DNA from: Planctomycetia bacterium
Lineage (GTDB): Bacteria > Planctomycetota > UBA1135 > GCA-002686595
Length of the DNA: 7,031 nucleotides
NCBI GenBank assembly: GCA_005778045.1
Contig: SXKQ01000158.1
Location: 1 to 7,031 of the forward strand
Direction of reading: 5' to 3'
Position numbers and translations under genes: made by a program
In this document: piece by piece, positions 6,074 through 7,031 of the stretch
Layout: each line of letters opens with the position of its first letter
Numbering within the stretch: the stretch's first letter is position 1
Notes under the pieces: model-generated
What the model was told of the DNA's origin: nothing
What the model saw: only the letters and a program-made list of their open reading frames with translations
The model's database searches: none

Positions 6074-7031
6074 GTGTCCAAGGCGTCCCGCCCCCAAGGC
6101 CCGGCGGTCGTGATCACTCACGCCGTCCGCACGCCGATCGGCAGGTTCATGGGGAGCCTTTCCGAGCTCTCCGCCGCCGATCTCGGGGTGCACGCGGTCA
6201 AGGGACTGCTCGCGCGCTCCGGCCTCGACCCTGCGCGCGTCGGCGAGGTCGTGATGGGCAACGGCCGTCAGGCGGGCGGCGGTCCCAACGTGGCGCGCCA
6301 GATCGCGGTGCGCTCGGGCGTGCCGACCTCGACTCCGGCGTGGACGGTCAACATGGCGTGCGGCTCGGGCCTCAAGGCGCTGGGCCTCGTCGTCGACTCG
6401 ATCCGCCTCGGGCGCACCGACATCGCCATCGCCGGCGGCACCGAGTCCATGAGCCGCCTGCCGTTCCTGCTGCCGGACTTCCGGCGCGGCTACCGCATGG
6501 GCCACCAGCCGGTGGTCGACGGCATGTACAAGGACGGCTTCCAGTGCCCGCTGGCCAACATGTTGATGGGAGAGACGGCGGAGAAGCTCGCGCGGGAGCT
6601 CGGCATCTCGCGAGACGAGCAGGACCGCTTCGCGCTCGAGAGCCAGCAGAAGAGTCAGCGCGCCCGCGAGGCCGGCCGCTTCGCGGACGAGCTCGTGCCG
6701 GTCGAACTCGCGAGCAAGAACGGCGCGACGCTCTTCGGCAACGACGAGCACGCGCGCGACGGCGCGACGCTCGAGGACATGACCAAGCTGCCGCCGGTGT
6801 TCCACAAGCAGGGCAGCGTCACCGCCGGCAACGCCAGCGGCATCACCGACGGCGCGGCCGCGCTGCTCGTCATGACCGCCACGCGCGCGGACGAGCTCGG
6901 GCTCGAGCCGCTGGCGACGGTCGGCCACATGACCGAGGCCGGCGTGGCCCCCGAGGTCATGGGCATCGGCCCAGTTCCTGCGGCGCGCGCGCTCGAGGCG
7001 CGCAATGGCCTGAAGGTCGGCGATTACGACC
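6074..7031 (+). CDS. acetyl-CoA acetyltransferase-type thiolase, 3' end cut off by window edge
   Basis: The product is a thiolase that condenses two acetyl-CoA, or cleaves 3-ketoacyl-CoA with CoA, through a Cys acyl-enzyme. The 319 visible residues are about four fifths of the usual 390-400. The N-terminal domain shows AVRTPIGRFMGSL at 17-29, GNGRQAGGGPNVARQ at 62-76 and the nucleophile Cys96 in VNMACGSGLKA, followed by GGTESMSRLP. The middle shows the usual CoA-loop region with GYRMGH, then TAGNASGITDGAAALL at 250-265 and MGIGPVPA at 296-303. The second half of the active site (the NEAF, GHPxG and C-terminal Cys-Gly-Gly motifs) lies beyond the edge. The short-chain biosynthetic type is favoured by the Cys96 context and the GYRMGH segment, but AtoB/PhaA-like and FadA-like roles cannot be separated without the C-terminus and downstream neighbours. 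It starts a plus-strand unit divergent from the SirB1 operon. Confidence 0.95.
   Translation, partial: MSKASRPQGPAVVITHAVRTPIGRFMGSLSELSAADLGVHAVKGLLARSGLDPARVGEVVMGNGRQAGGGPNVARQIAVRSGVPTSTPAWTVNMACGSGLKALGLVVDSIRLGRTDIAIAGGTESMSRLPFLLPDFRRGYRMGHQPVVDGMYKDGFQCPLANMLMGETAEKLARELGISRDEQDRFALESQQKSQRAREAGRFADELVPVELASKNGATLFGNDEHARDGATLEDMTKLPPVFHKQGSVTAGNASGITDGAAALLVMTATRADELGLEPLATVGHMTEAGVAPEVMGIGPVPAARALEARNGLKVGDYD

Noticed and set aside
5603..6928. 441-residue open frame on the minus strand opposite the thiolase
   Set aside because: It runs through the thiolase, the regulatory gap and into the SirB1 gene in a different frame, and shows no recognisable domain. It is a shadow of GC-rich coding sequence.
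1..7031. CRISPR array, tRNA or rRNA genes, insertion sequence or prophage
   Set aside because: No regularly spaced repeats, no tRNA cloverleaf or rRNA-like segment, and no transposase, integrase or phage motif was seen on either strand.

Overview
The window is a very GC-rich stretch of bacterial chromosome (about 70% by eye, with strong G/C preference at third codon positions). It holds housekeeping-type genes and one broken membrane-protein gene. The gene set and start codons (GTG, TTG, ATG) fit a high-GC Gram-negative lineage such as Myxococcota, Planctomycetota or a relative. The phylum is a guess: nothing here fixes it. There are no RNA genes, insertion sequences, CRISPR repeats or phage genes that I can support.

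Layout, left to right. (1) 1-1123, minus strand: a DEAD-box RNA helicase whose C-terminal end lies beyond the left edge. (2) 1284-3265, minus strand: a decayed gene for a polytopic membrane protein with C-terminal tetratricopeptide repeats (TMTC/PMT-like GT-C family). It can be followed almost end to end only by switching among all three minus-strand frames and passing four internal stop codons. No single open frame covers it, so it is easily missed. (3) 3481-4245, plus strand: exonuclease III (xthA). (4) 4256-4885 and 4882-5862, minus strand: a two-gene operon, a SirB1-type transglutaminase-like protein followed by a stand-alone Lon N-terminal (LAN) domain protein, joined by an ATGA stop/start overlap. 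(5) 6074-7031, plus strand: an acetyl-CoA acetyltransferase-type thiolase that runs off the right edge, preceded by a strong ribosome binding site and a leader with a clear stem-loop.

Transcription units: xthA and the SirB1-LAN operon converge, with stop codons 10 bases apart inside a perfect inverted repeat. The SirB1 operon and the thiolase diverge from a 211-base gap, and the broken gene and xthA diverge from a 215-base gap. The functions (RNA unwinding, DNA base-excision repair, acyl-CoA metabolism, an uncharacterised LAN/SirB1 pair) do not add up to one pathway.

I did not find a convincing new biological system. The points most worth a second look are the heavily damaged membrane-TPR gene between clean neighbours, the coupled SirB1-LAN pair, the stop-codon palindrome and the thiolase leader.
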